Source: JAOUEA01 sp963734685
GTDB taxonomy: Bacteria; Actinomycetota; UBA4738; HRBIN12
Direction of reading: 5' to 3'
Assembly: GCA_963734685.1 (NCBI GenBank)
Contig: CAVTIC010000007.1
Coordinates: 620,001-684,000, forward strand
Length of the DNA: 64,000 nucleotides
Every line of letters begins with the position of its first letter. Position 1 is the stretch's first letter. The position numbers and the translations under genes were made by a program. The notes beneath the pieces were generated by a model. It was not told the DNA's origin. It saw nothing but the letters and a program-made list of their open reading frames with translations, and did no database searches. Shown here piece by piece: positions 31,564 to 39,455 of this stretch.

Positions 31564-32535
31564 GTGCCTGTCGTCACCAGGCGGGAGCTCCTCGAGGCGG
31601 GCGTGCACTTCGGCCACCAGACCCGTCGGTGGAATCCGAAGATGCAGCGATTCCTCTACGGGGAGCGTTCCGGCATCTACATCATCGACCTCGAGAAATC
31701 ACTCGCGGGTATCGAGGAGACCCATGAGTTCGTGCAGGGCCTCGGCCGCCGGCGCGGGATCGTGCTGTTCATCGGCACGAAGAAGCAGGCGCAGGAGGTC
31801 GTGCAGGAGCACGCGACCCGCATCGGCATGCCGTACGTGAACCACCGGTGGCTCGGCGGCATGCTGACCAACTTCGCGACGATCTCGAAGCGGCTGCTGC
31901 GTCTGCGCGAGCTGCACGAGATGGAGCGCACGGGCGCACTCGACTACCTCCCCAAGAAGGAAGCGATCCGCCTGCGCCACGAACGTGACAAGCTCACTCG
32001 CAACCTCGGCGGCATCCAGGATCTCGAACGGCTGCCGGACGCCGTCTTCGTGGTCGACACGAAGAAGGAGCACATCGCGGTGAACGAGGCCCGGAAGCTC
32101 GGCATCCCCGTGATCGCGATCATCGACACGAACTGCGATCCCGACGAGGTCGACTACGCGATCCCCGGCAACGACGACGCGATCCGAGCCGTGAGCCTGG
32201 TGACCAGGGTGGTGGCAGACGCCCTCGCCGAGGGCTACGGCATGGCCAAGGACGAGGACGTCGAGCGCGTCACGGCCCGCTCGGCCGCCCCGGTTCCGGC
32301 TGGGCCGCGCTCGACGGCCGCTCCCGCCCGCGTCGAGCAGCACGAGACGCCGTCGGCCGAGGACGCGGCCGCGATCGCCGCGAGCACGGTGTTCGAACCC
32401 GACGTACCCGGTGAGCCCGCTCCGGAAGCGTCCCCGGAGCCCATGGAAGGCGGGGCGACCGAGGCCGACGTCGAGACCGAGCTCGTCGAGGTCGACGTCC
32501 CGGCGGTGTCCGAGACCGCCGAGGAGCGGGCATGA
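31564..32535 (+). CDS. rpsB: 30S ribosomal protein S2 with acidic tail
   Basis: Residues 1-225 are a full S2 (LLEAGVHFGHQTRRWNPKM, YIIDLEKSL, GGMLTNFATI, LPDAVFVVDTKKE, IPVIAIIDTNCDPD). A tail of almost 100 residues, rich in Ala, Glu and Pro, follows; many Actinobacteria have such tails. The GTG start has a strong SD. Its stop overlaps the tsf start in ATGA. Confidence 0.96.
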   Translation: MPVVTRRELLEAGVHFGHQTRRWNPKMQRFLYGERSGIYIIDLEKSLAGIEETHEFVQGLGRRRGIVLFIGTKKQAQEVVQEHATRIGMPYVNHRWLGGMLTNFATISKRLLRLRELHEMERTGALDYLPKKEAIRLRHERDKLTRNLGGIQDLERLPDAVFVVDTKKEHIAVNEARKLGIPVIAIIDTNCDPDEVDYAIPGNDDAIRAVSLVTRVVADALAEGYGMAKDEDVERVTARSAAPVPAGPRSTAAPARVEQHETPSAEDAAAIAASTVFEPDVPGEPAPEASPEPMEGGATEADVETELVEVDVPAVSETAEERA

Positions 32536-33215
32536 CGTCCTCGCCCACAGCCGTCGAGGTCAAGAAGCTCCGCGATGCCACGGGCGCCGGCATGATGGAC
32601 TGCAAGAAGGCGCTGATCGAGTCCGAAGGAGACTTCGATCGTGCGATGGAGATCCTCCGCGAACGGGGGCAGGCCTCGGTCGCCAAACGCGCCAGCCGCG
32701 CGGCCAACCAAGGACTCGTCGACGCGTACGTGCACTTCAACAACACGGTGGGCGTGCTGATCGAGGTGAATTGCGAGACGGACTTCGTCGCGAACACCGA
32801 CGACTTCAAGCGGCTCGTGAAGGACCTGGCGCTTCACATCGCGAGCCCGTCCGCGCCACGCTTCCTGAGCCGCGCCGACGTGCCGGCGGCCGAGCTCGAC
32901 CAGGAGCGCCACGTCGCCGAGGTCCAGGCGAGGGGAGCCGGCAAGCCGGAGAACGTCGTGGGGAGGATCGTCGAAGGCAAGATCAACGCCTACGTGAGCG
33001 ACAACGTGTTGCTCGAGCAACCGTTCGTGAAGGACGACTCGAAGACGGTGCAGCAGCTGCTCGACGAGACGTCCGCCAAGGTCGGTGAGCGCATCGCGGT
33101 GCGTCGGTTCGCCCGATTCAAGCTCGGCGAGGCCGGCGACGACGAGGCGGCTTCGGGGGTCGATCCGAGCGATGCGGCCGGCGGCGAAGCGACGGCCGAC
33201 GGCGACGCGTCGTAA
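32532..33215 (+). CDS. tsf: Translation elongation factor Ts
   Basis: EF-Ts exchanges GDP for GTP on EF-Tu. The N-terminal UBA-like domain (VKKLRDATGAGMMDCKKAL) and the core signature INE-like VNCETDFVANTDDF are present. At 227 residues it is of the short actinobacterial/Gram-positive type with one reduced core subdomain. A short acidic tail ends the protein. The ATG overlaps rpsB. Confidence 0.95.
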   Translation: MTSSPTAVEVKKLRDATGAGMMDCKKALIESEGDFDRAMEILRERGQASVAKRASRAANQGLVDAYVHFNNTVGVLIEVNCETDFVANTDDFKRLVKDLALHIASPSAPRFLSRADVPAAELDQERHVAEVQARGAGKPENVVGRIVEGKINAYVSDNVLLEQPFVKDDSKTVQQLLDETSAKVGERIAVRRFARFKLGEAGDDEAASGVDPSDAAGGEATADGDAS

Positions 33216-33301
33216 GGTCTGGGCACGAGCGCGGACGGGGACCGCGGGCCTTCGTGCAGCGAAGCGGCGAAGCGGTAGGCCTGACGGAGGAGGGGGAGCG
33301 C

Positions 33302-34024
33302 ATGGCCGAGGAGGGAGGCACCCCGCGGGCCCACTACGGGCGTGTGCTGCTGAAGCTCTCCGGTGAAGCATTCGCCGACGCCGAGTACGGTATCAACACC
33401 GACGCCACGGCCCTGATCGCACGCCAACTCGCGGAAGTCGTCGACCTCGGGGTGCAGATCGCCGTCGTCGTGGGGGGCGGCAACATCTGGCGGGGCCGTC
33501 AGGCGCCGGGCATCGAGCGGAATCGGGCCGACTACATGGGCATGCTCGCGACGGTGATGAACGCCCTGGCGCTACAAGACGCGCTCGAGAAGATCCACGT
33601 CACGACCCGGGTGCAGACGGCGATCGCGATGACCCAGCTCGCCGAGCCGTTCATGCCTTTGCGGGCACGGCGCCACCTCGAGAAGGGACGGGTGGTCATC
33701 TTCGCCGCCGGCCTCGGGGTTCCGTACTTCTCCACCGACACCTGTGCGGCTCAGCGCGCCCTCGAGATCGGCGCCGACGCGTTGCTCAAAGGCACCAAGG
33801 TCGACGGCGTCTACACCGCCGACCCGGTGGTCGACCCCGGTGCCAGGCGCTTCGACGAGATCGAGTACGTCGAGGTGCTGAAGGAGGGCTACCAGGTGAT
33901 GGACGCCACCGCGATCTCATTGTGCATGGAGAACAAGCTGCCGATCATCGTCTTCAACCTCCGTGAGGAAGGGAACATCCGCCGCGTGGTCAACGGCGAG
34001 CAGATCGGCACGCTCGTCCACTGA
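33302..34024 (+). CDS. pyrH: Uridylate kinase
   Basis: PyrH phosphorylates UMP to UDP with ATP as an allosteric hexamer. Motifs of the amino acid kinase fold are visible: VLLKLSGEAF, VVGGGNIWRG, ADYMGMLATVMNALALQDAL, GTKVDGVYTADP. The ATG at 33302 follows a long GGAGG-rich SD (AGGAGGGGGAGCGC); an in-frame ATG at 33254 is less likely. The order tsf-pyrH-frr-cdsA is canonical. Confidence 0.95.
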   Translation: MAEEGGTPRAHYGRVLLKLSGEAFADAEYGINTDATALIARQLAEVVDLGVQIAVVVGGGNIWRGRQAPGIERNRADYMGMLATVMNALALQDALEKIHVTTRVQTAIAMTQLAEPFMPLRARRHLEKGRVVIFAAGLGVPYFSTDTCAAQRALEIGADALLKGTKVDGVYTADPVVDPGARRFDEIEYVEVLKEGYQVMDATAISLCMENKLPIIVFNLREEGNIRRVVNGEQIGTLVH

Positions 34025-34033
34025 AGGAGCCCG

Positions 34034-34592
34034 ATGACGATCGATTCCAGCCTCAAGGACGCCGGCCACAAGATGGAGCAGGCGGTGACCCATCTCAAGG
34101 ACGAGCTCTCCGCGATCCGCACCGGCCGGGCGACCCCGGCCGTGCTGAACCGCGTGACCGTCGAGTACTACGGCACGCCGGTGCCGTTGAACCAACTGGC
34201 CTCGATCAACGTGCCCGAGCCTCGCCTGCTCGCCGTGCAGCCCTTCGACAAAGGCGCGATCGGTGCGATCGAGAAGGCGATCCAATCGAGCGACCTCGGC
34301 ATCACCCCGTCGAACGACGGCCAGGTGATCAGGCTGGCGTTCCCTCCACTCACCGAGGAGCGCCGCAGAGAGCTCGTGAAGCAGGTGCACGCCCGCGCCG
34401 AGGAGGGCCGCATCGCCGTGCGGAACGTTAGGCGCCATGCGAAGGAAGACATGGAGAGGCTTGAGCGCGAGGGCGGCATCTCGGAAGATGACCTCGTGCG
34501 GGGAGAAAGAGCTCCAGAAGCTGACCGACCGTCACGTGGCAGAGATCGACGAGATCCAAGGTCACAAGGAGCAGGAGCTCATGGAGGTCTAG
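34034..34592 (+). CDS. frr: Ribosome recycling factor, frameshifted near the C terminus
   Basis: RRF splits post-termination ribosomes with EF-G. Residues 1-156 read normally (ELSAIRTGRATPAVLNRV, YYGTPVPLNQLASI, GISEDDLVR). In the next codons the frame breaks inside the run GGGG at 34500-34503. In the +1 frame the expected ending EKELQKLTDRHVAEIDEI...ELMEV continues to TAG at 34590-34592. Read without correction the frame runs straight into cdsA. One extra G or, better by family alignment, two missing G's would restore it. Since frr is normally essential, an assembly or sequencing indel is most likely, with programmed frameshifting as an alternative. Confidence 0.88.
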
Positions 34593-36268
34593 TGGCCAAC
34601 GACAATCGCGAGGGCGACGACCTGTTCGAGGACCTCGACAAGTTCTTCGCGCCGATCAAGGACGTCGAGTGGGACGAGCCGGCATCTGCGGGCGCCCGGG
34701 AGACCCCGAGCGAGGAACACGTGGCCGTCCACGCCGGCGAGGCCGCGCCCTCGCCCCCGGAGCCGACGGCCCCCGGCCCCGGGGAGACGGAAGAGGTCGG
34801 CGAGGCCGACGACGAGGATTGGTACGACACGACCGTGCTCGAGACGATCGAGGGGATCGGTGTCGACGAAGACGAGATCGTCGACGAGGTGGAGATCACC
34901 GACGAGGTCGTGGGCGACGAGGTCGTGCAGGTCGACGACGCGATGGAGCCCACGCCGGGACAGGCCGGCCTCTTCGGGGGGAGCGACGAGGTCGACGAGG
35001 CCGAAAACGGAGAGTGGTCGATGGTCGAGGACGAGGTCGTCGGTGACGAGCCTGTCGCCACCGAGACCGCGCCGATCGCCACCATCGACGAGCTGATGGG
35101 CGACGTCGAGTCCCCCGATGAGGGCGCGTTGGAACAGGCGACCGAGTACTTCGCACCGTCCGTCCGTGAGGGATCCGGACTCGAGGCGCCGGTCACGACC
35201 GGCGGCGAGGGCGTCGGCTGGGATGAAGAGGGCACCGTCGTCGCCGGGCCCGACGTCGGGAGCCTGGTCGGCGAGCTCGATGCCGACGGGGTCGAGCACG
35301 ACATCCTGTCCGACCTGTCCGGTGAGGATCAGCCCGAGACGGTCATGGTAGGCGCCGGGGAGGGCCTCGGCGGTCCCAGCTGGCAAGAGCCCGGCGCGGT
35401 CGAGATCAGCGCCGATGTGGAGCAACGTGGCCCCGCGCCCGGGGAGCGCGATGTCCCCGCCGCCTTCATGACCGGCGCCGTGCTCGCGATCGCCTCGCTC
35501 GCGGCGCTGCTGGTCGGCGACTGGCTCTTCGGCCTGCTCGCCGGCGGCATCGTGCTGTTGGCCCAGGGCGAGCTGTTCGGCGTGATGGTCAAGCACCACC
35601 GCCAGCCGGCGACCGCGGTCGGGCTAGTGTCGGGCGCGCTGATGCTCGCCGCGGCGTATTTCCGAGGCGAGAGCGCGGTGCTCGCGATGTTCGCCCTCGG
35701 GGTGGGGGCGACGTTCCTCTGGTTCATGGTGGGGCCGGCGACGACCCGCAAGGACGTCACGGCGAACGTGGGACTCACCGTGCTGGACCTCGCCTGGATA
35801 CCGCTGCTCGGGAGTTACGTGCTGGTGCTGCTCGAGGGCGAGCACGGCACGTCGTTGGTGGTCGCGGTCATCGGCCTGACGTTCGTCTACGACACCGCGG
35901 CGTTCCTGTCGGGTTCCGTGTGGGGTGGGCAGTTCTTCCAGCGCCCGCTCGCGCCGACCGTGAGTCCGAAGAAGTCGGTCGAGGGCGTCATCATCGGCAC
36001 GCTCGTCACCGTCGTGGTCGCGGTCACGCTGGTGACCTCGTTCGTGGAACCCTTCGAGGACAAACGGATCGAGGCGTTGCTGCTCGGGCTCGTGGTCGCT
36101 GCCGCGGCGACGTTCGGCGATCTCGCCGAGTCGCTGGTGAAGCGTGACGTCGGCATCAAGGACATGGGCAGCATCCTGCCGGGGCACGGCGGGGTGCTCG
36201 ATCGCATCGATTCCCTGTTGTTCGTGGCGCCGGCGGCGTTCTTCCTCTACCGCATCATCGTCGCCTGA
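34592..36268 (+). CDS. cdsA: Phosphatidate cytidylyltransferase with long acidic N-terminal extension
   Basis: CdsA makes CDP-diacylglycerol from phosphatidate and CTP for phospholipid synthesis. The membrane domain starts near residue 290 with about eight helices and ends with the family signature SLVKRDVGIKDMGSILPGHG followed by GVLDRIDSLL. The first ~290 residues are an unusual, probably disordered, Asp/Glu-rich cytoplasmic region with no recognised domain. The GTG at 34592 overlaps the corrected frr stop (TAGTG), so this is a separate gene, not an Frr-CdsA fusion. An internal start closer to the membrane domain cannot be excluded. Confidence 0.9.
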   Translation: MANDNREGDDLFEDLDKFFAPIKDVEWDEPASAGARETPSEEHVAVHAGEAAPSPPEPTAPGPGETEEVGEADDEDWYDTTVLETIEGIGVDEDEIVDEVEITDEVVGDEVVQVDDAMEPTPGQAGLFGGSDEVDEAENGEWSMVEDEVVGDEPVATETAPIATIDELMGDVESPDEGALEQATEYFAPSVREGSGLEAPVTTGGEGVGWDEEGTVVAGPDVGSLVGELDADGVEHDILSDLSGEDQPETVMVGAGEGLGGPSWQEPGAVEISADVEQRGPAPGERDVPAAFMTGAVLAIASLAALLVGDWLFGLLAGGIVLLAQGELFGVMVKHHRQPATAVGLVSGALMLAAAYFRGESAVLAMFALGVGATFLWFMVGPATTRKDVTANVGLTVLDLAWIPLLGSYVLVLLEGEHGTSLVVAVIGLTFVYDTAAFLSGSVWGGQFFQRPLAPTVSPKKSVEGVIIGTLVTVVVAVTLVTSFVEPFEDKRIEALLLGLVVAAAATFGDLAESLVKRDVGIKDMGSILPGHGGVLDRIDSLLFVAPAAFFLYRIIVA

Positions 36269-36327
36269 GCTCGATCGCCCGCGGGGGTTCTCGATGCGCC
36301 GTTCCGAGCGTTGCGCGCGGCTCGGGG

Positions 36328-36333
36328 TAGGCT
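36328..36333 (+). promoter_or_regulatory. -10 element for dxr (leaderless start)
   Basis: TAGGCT ends exactly 7 nt before the dxr ATG at 36341; no Shine-Dalgarno sequence is present. Confidence 0.5.
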
Positions 36334-36340
36334 TGCACGC

Positions 36341-37498
36341 ATGAAGTCGTTGGCGATCCTCGGTTCCACGGGGTCGATCGGCACGCAGGCGCTCGACGTG
36401 GTGCGCCACAATCCCGAGCGGTTCAAGGTGGTCGGCCTGTCCGCGGCCGGCGCCAACCTGGAGCTCCTGGCGGGCCAGATCCGGGAGTTCCTCCCGCCGG
36501 TCGTCGCGATCGCCGACGAGGATGCGGCCGTCGACGTGACGCAGAAGATCGCCGGCGTGCCCGGCGTCGAGATCGTCGTCGGACCCGATGCAGCCGAGCG
36601 CCTCGCCGATGAGACGGAGGCCGACATGGTGCTCAACGCGCTGGTCGGCTCGGCAGGGCTCGCGCCCACCCTCGCGACCCTCCAGTCGGGGAAGACGCTC
36701 GCCCTGGCGAACAAGGAGAGCCTGGTCGTCGGTGGCGAGCTCGTGACGGACCTGATCAAGGGTGAACCGGAGCGGCTGCTGCCGGTCGATTCCGAACATG
36801 CGGCGCTGGCGATGGCGATGCGCGGCGAACGCCGCGAGGACCTGAAGCGGGTCGTGCTGACGGGGTCGGGCGGTCCGTTCCGCGGCTGGACCCGCGCGGA
36901 GCTCGGTCGCGCGAGCGTCAAGGAAGCGCTGCAGCACCCCGTCTGGTCGATGGGGCCGAAGATCACGATCGACTCGGCGACGCTGATGAACAAGGGGCTC
37001 GAGGTGATCGAGGCGCACTACCTGTTCGACCTCGAGTACTCCTCGATCCACGTGCTGATCCACCCCGAGGGCATGGTGCACGCGATGGCCGAATTCCGCG
37101 ACGGCAGCTTGCGCGCCGAGATGGCCACGCCCGACATGCGCCTACCGATCCAGCTCGCGCTCGCGTGGCCCGAGCGCCTGCCGACCGGGGTCGAGCCCGT
37201 GCCCCTCACCGACCGTCCGCTGACCTTCGAGCCTGTCGATCGCGAGGCGTTCCCCGCCGTCGATCTGGCCTACCGTGTGGGTGGCCTCGCCCTCACGTTC
37301 CCGGCCGTGATGAACGCCGCGAACGAGGTGGCGGTCATGGCGTTCCTCGAGGGGAAGATCCCCCTCACCCGCATCGTCGAACTGGTGCAGACGGTGGTCG
37401 ACGAGCACGAGCCCGCATCGGTCGTGTCGATCGTGAACATCGAGCGGGCCGACGCTTGGGCCCGCCAGCGCGCCGCCGAGATCGTCGAGGAGCGATAG
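36341..37498 (+). CDS. dxr: 1-deoxy-D-xylulose 5-phosphate reductoisomerase
   Basis: Dxr converts DXP to MEP with NADPH, the committed step of the non-mevalonate isoprenoid pathway. The NADPH loop ILGSTGSIGTQALDVV is at residues 5-20; other motifs are LANKESLVVGG, DSEHAAL, GSGGPFRGW, TLMNKGLEVIEAH and MNAANEVAVMAFL. The 385-residue length is standard. Together with ispG at 41.3 kb it shows a MEP pathway. The start is fixed by the leaderless promoter. Confidence 0.96.
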   Translation: MKSLAILGSTGSIGTQALDVVRHNPERFKVVGLSAAGANLELLAGQIREFLPPVVAIADEDAAVDVTQKIAGVPGVEIVVGPDAAERLADETEADMVLNALVGSAGLAPTLATLQSGKTLALANKESLVVGGELVTDLIKGEPERLLPVDSEHAALAMAMRGERREDLKRVVLTGSGGPFRGWTRAELGRASVKEALQHPVWSMGPKITIDSATLMNKGLEVIEAHYLFDLEYSSIHVLIHPEGMVHAMAEFRDGSLRAEMATPDMRLPIQLALAWPERLPTGVEPVPLTDRPLTFEPVDREAFPAVDLAYRVGGLALTFPAVMNAANEVAVMAFLEGKIPLTRIVELVQTVVDEHEPASVVSIVNIERADAWARQRAAEIVEER

Positions 37499-37509
37499 CC
37501 CTTCCCCCC

Positions 37510-38655
37510 ATGGACCTGCTCGTCGGCGCCCTCATCTTCCTGCCCTTCCTCACCGTGATCATCGCGATCCACGAGCTGGGGCACTTCTTCTTCGCCAGGA
37601 AGTACGGCATGAAGGTCACGGAGTACTTCATCGGGTTCGGTCCCTGGAAGATCTGGTCGAAGCGCACAGGGGAGCTCGAGTACGGGGTGAAGCCGATCTT
37701 CATCGGGGGCTACGTGAAGATCGCCGGCATGAACCCCTTCGAGGAGAACCCACCCGAGGACACCCCTCGGCTCTACGGCTCGAAGCCGATCTGGCAGCGG
37801 GCGATCACGATCTTCGCCGGGCCGGGCACCCACTTCGTTGTCGGAGCACTGATCTTCGCGATCTGGCTCGCGATGTTCGGCGATCCGCGCACGGCGCCGC
37901 TCACCCCGCTGGTGATCGACCAGGTCGAGGTGACGCTGAACGGCGACGAGTCCCCGGCCGCCGCCGCCGGCATCCTGCCGGGGGATCGCATCATGCGGCT
38001 CGGCGACGTGGACGAGCCGACGTCGGACCAGCTGACCGAGGTCGTGACGTCGCAGGTGGAAGACCGGCCAGGAGAGCCGCTGGCCGTCGTCGTCGATCGG
38101 AACGGTGAGCTGGTCAGTCTCTCGGTCGTGCCCGAGCTCGCCGACGTGGACGGCGAGACCCGCGGCCGCATGGGGGTGATCGTGGCGCCGCCAGATCCCG
38201 AGCCCGTCGGCCTCGGCGCCGCGCTCGTCGGTGGCGTCGAAGAAGTGGGGTTCGCGGTCAAGGAATCGTTCGTTCAGATCGGACGGGTGTTCGGCCCCGA
38301 AGGCGTCGGTCGCGTCTTCGGACTGCTCTTCAACGACGAGCAGCGGACCCCCGATGACGCCGCGAGCGTCGTCGGCATCAGCCAGCAGGTGGGCGCGACC
38401 TCGTCGGCGGGCGACTGGTCGACGATCCTCTACCTGTTCGGGTTCGTGACGGTCTTCGTCGGGTTGATCAACCTGGTGCCCCTGCCGCCGTTCGACGGCG
38501 GCCATCTGCTCACGCTCGCGATCGAGAAGGTGCGCGGCGAAGCGGTCGACATGCGCACGCTGATCCCGATCTCTGCGGCCGTGATGGCCTTCTTCGTCCT
38601 CTTCGTCGGCGCGACGATCGTGCTCGACGTGACGAAGCCGATCACCCTGCCCTGA
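37510..38655 (+). CDS. rseP: Site-2 zinc metalloprotease RseP/MmpA type
   Basis: This 381-residue intramembrane protease cuts membrane-bound regulators such as anti-sigma factors. It has HELGH at 21-25 in the first helix, a PDZ domain at about 125-215 and the second metal motif NLVPLPPFDGGH near residue 322. Three or four membrane helices are evident. The substrate is not known here; in mycobacteria the homologue Rip1 acts on anti-sigma factors. It lies between dxr and a two-component system, whereas dxr-rseP-ispG are contiguous in many Actinobacteria. Confidence 0.93.
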   Translation: MDLLVGALIFLPFLTVIIAIHELGHFFFARKYGMKVTEYFIGFGPWKIWSKRTGELEYGVKPIFIGGYVKIAGMNPFEENPPEDTPRLYGSKPIWQRAITIFAGPGTHFVVGALIFAIWLAMFGDPRTAPLTPLVIDQVEVTLNGDESPAAAAGILPGDRIMRLGDVDEPTSDQLTEVVTSQVEDRPGEPLAVVVDRNGELVSLSVVPELADVDGETRGRMGVIVAPPDPEPVGLGAALVGGVEEVGFAVKESFVQIGRVFGPEGVGRVFGLLFNDEQRTPDDAASVVGISQQVGATSSAGDWSTILYLFGFVTVFVGLINLVPLPPFDGGHLLTLAIEKVRGEAVDMRTLIPISAAVMAFFVLFVGATIVLDVTKPITLP

Positions 38656-38747
38656 GGCGCGATCCCCCCTTCGCCGCGATCGGTTGCGGCCGAACGGGCG
38701 CCACGACTTCTCAACACCTCCTCTGACCGCAGGACACACCTCACGAC

Positions 38748-38753
38748 TACGAT
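38748..38753 (+). promoter_or_regulatory. -10 element for the OmpR-type regulator operon (leaderless start)
   Basis: TACGAT ends 6 nt before the ATG at 38760, so the two-component genes and yjbQ have their own promoter separate from rseP. Confidence 0.45.
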
Positions 38754-38759
38754 TGCCCG

Positions 38760-39455
38760 ATGAGCCAGCAGACCGTGCTCGTCGTCGAGGACGAGGAAGC
38801 CATCGCCGAGGCCGTCCGGGTGCGCTTGGAATCGGAGGGATACCGCGTCTTCGTCGCCTTCGACGGACCCGATGCGATCGAGCAGCACGCCGACCAGCAT
38901 CCCGACCTGGTGGTGCTCGACCTGATGCTCCCCGGGATGGACGGGTTGGAGGTCTGCAAGCAGATCCAGCGCGACGGCTGGACCCCGGTGCTCATGCTCA
39001 CCGCCAAGACCGAGGAGGCCGACAAGGTCGCCGGATTCGCGGTCGGGGCAGACGACTACCTCACGAAGCCGTTCAGCCTGCGTGAGCTCACGGCGCGTGT
39101 GAAGGCGATCCTCCGGCGCATGGAGCGCATGGGTGAGACCAAGGATACCGGGCCGATCGAGCACCACGGGCTCGTCATGGATCCGAACCGGCGCCGCGTG
39201 ACCGTCGACGGCGACGATGTCGGTCTGACCCCACTCGAGTTCGAGATCCTCTTGGCCCTCGCGCGCGACCCCGGCGTCGTGCTCTCGCGCGACCAGCTCA
39301 TGGATCGCGTGTGGGGCTACCGCGATTTCGCCGGAGGGCGCGTCGTCGACTCGCATGTCGCCCGCATCCGCCGGAAGCTCGGCGAGGACGGGAACGAGCC
39401 CCGGTTCATCCGCACCGTGCACGGCGTGGGGTACGCGTTCCAGGAACGATCGTGA
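38760..39455 (+). CDS. OmpR/PhoB-family response regulator
   Basis: The 231-residue regulator has a receiver domain with phosphoacceptor Asp54 (VVLDLMLPGMDG), Thr81 and Lys103 (LTKPF), and a winged-helix DNA-binding domain (about 135-230: LTPLEFEILLALARDPG, VWGYRDFAGGRVVDSHVARIR, VHGVGYAF). It is coupled to the downstream sensor kinase by a GTGA overlap. Target genes and signal cannot be deduced; the nearest neighbours are rseP, yjbQ and ispG. Confidence 0.93.
   Translation: MSQQTVLVVEDEEAIAEAVRVRLESEGYRVFVAFDGPDAIEQHADQHPDLVVLDLMLPGMDGLEVCKQIQRDGWTPVLMLTAKTEEADKVAGFAVGADDYLTKPFSLRELTARVKAILRRMERMGETKDTGPIEHHGLVMDPNRRRVTVDGDDVGLTPLEFEILLALARDPGVVLSRDQLMDRVWGYRDFAGGRVVDSHVARIRRKLGEDGNEPRFIRTVHGVGYAFQERS

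Noticed and set aside
34034..36268. A single 744-residue Frr-CdsA fusion protein
   Set aside because: The linker between them is out-of-frame junk while the correct RRF ending and stop exist in the +1 frame, and a GTG for cdsA overlaps that stop.
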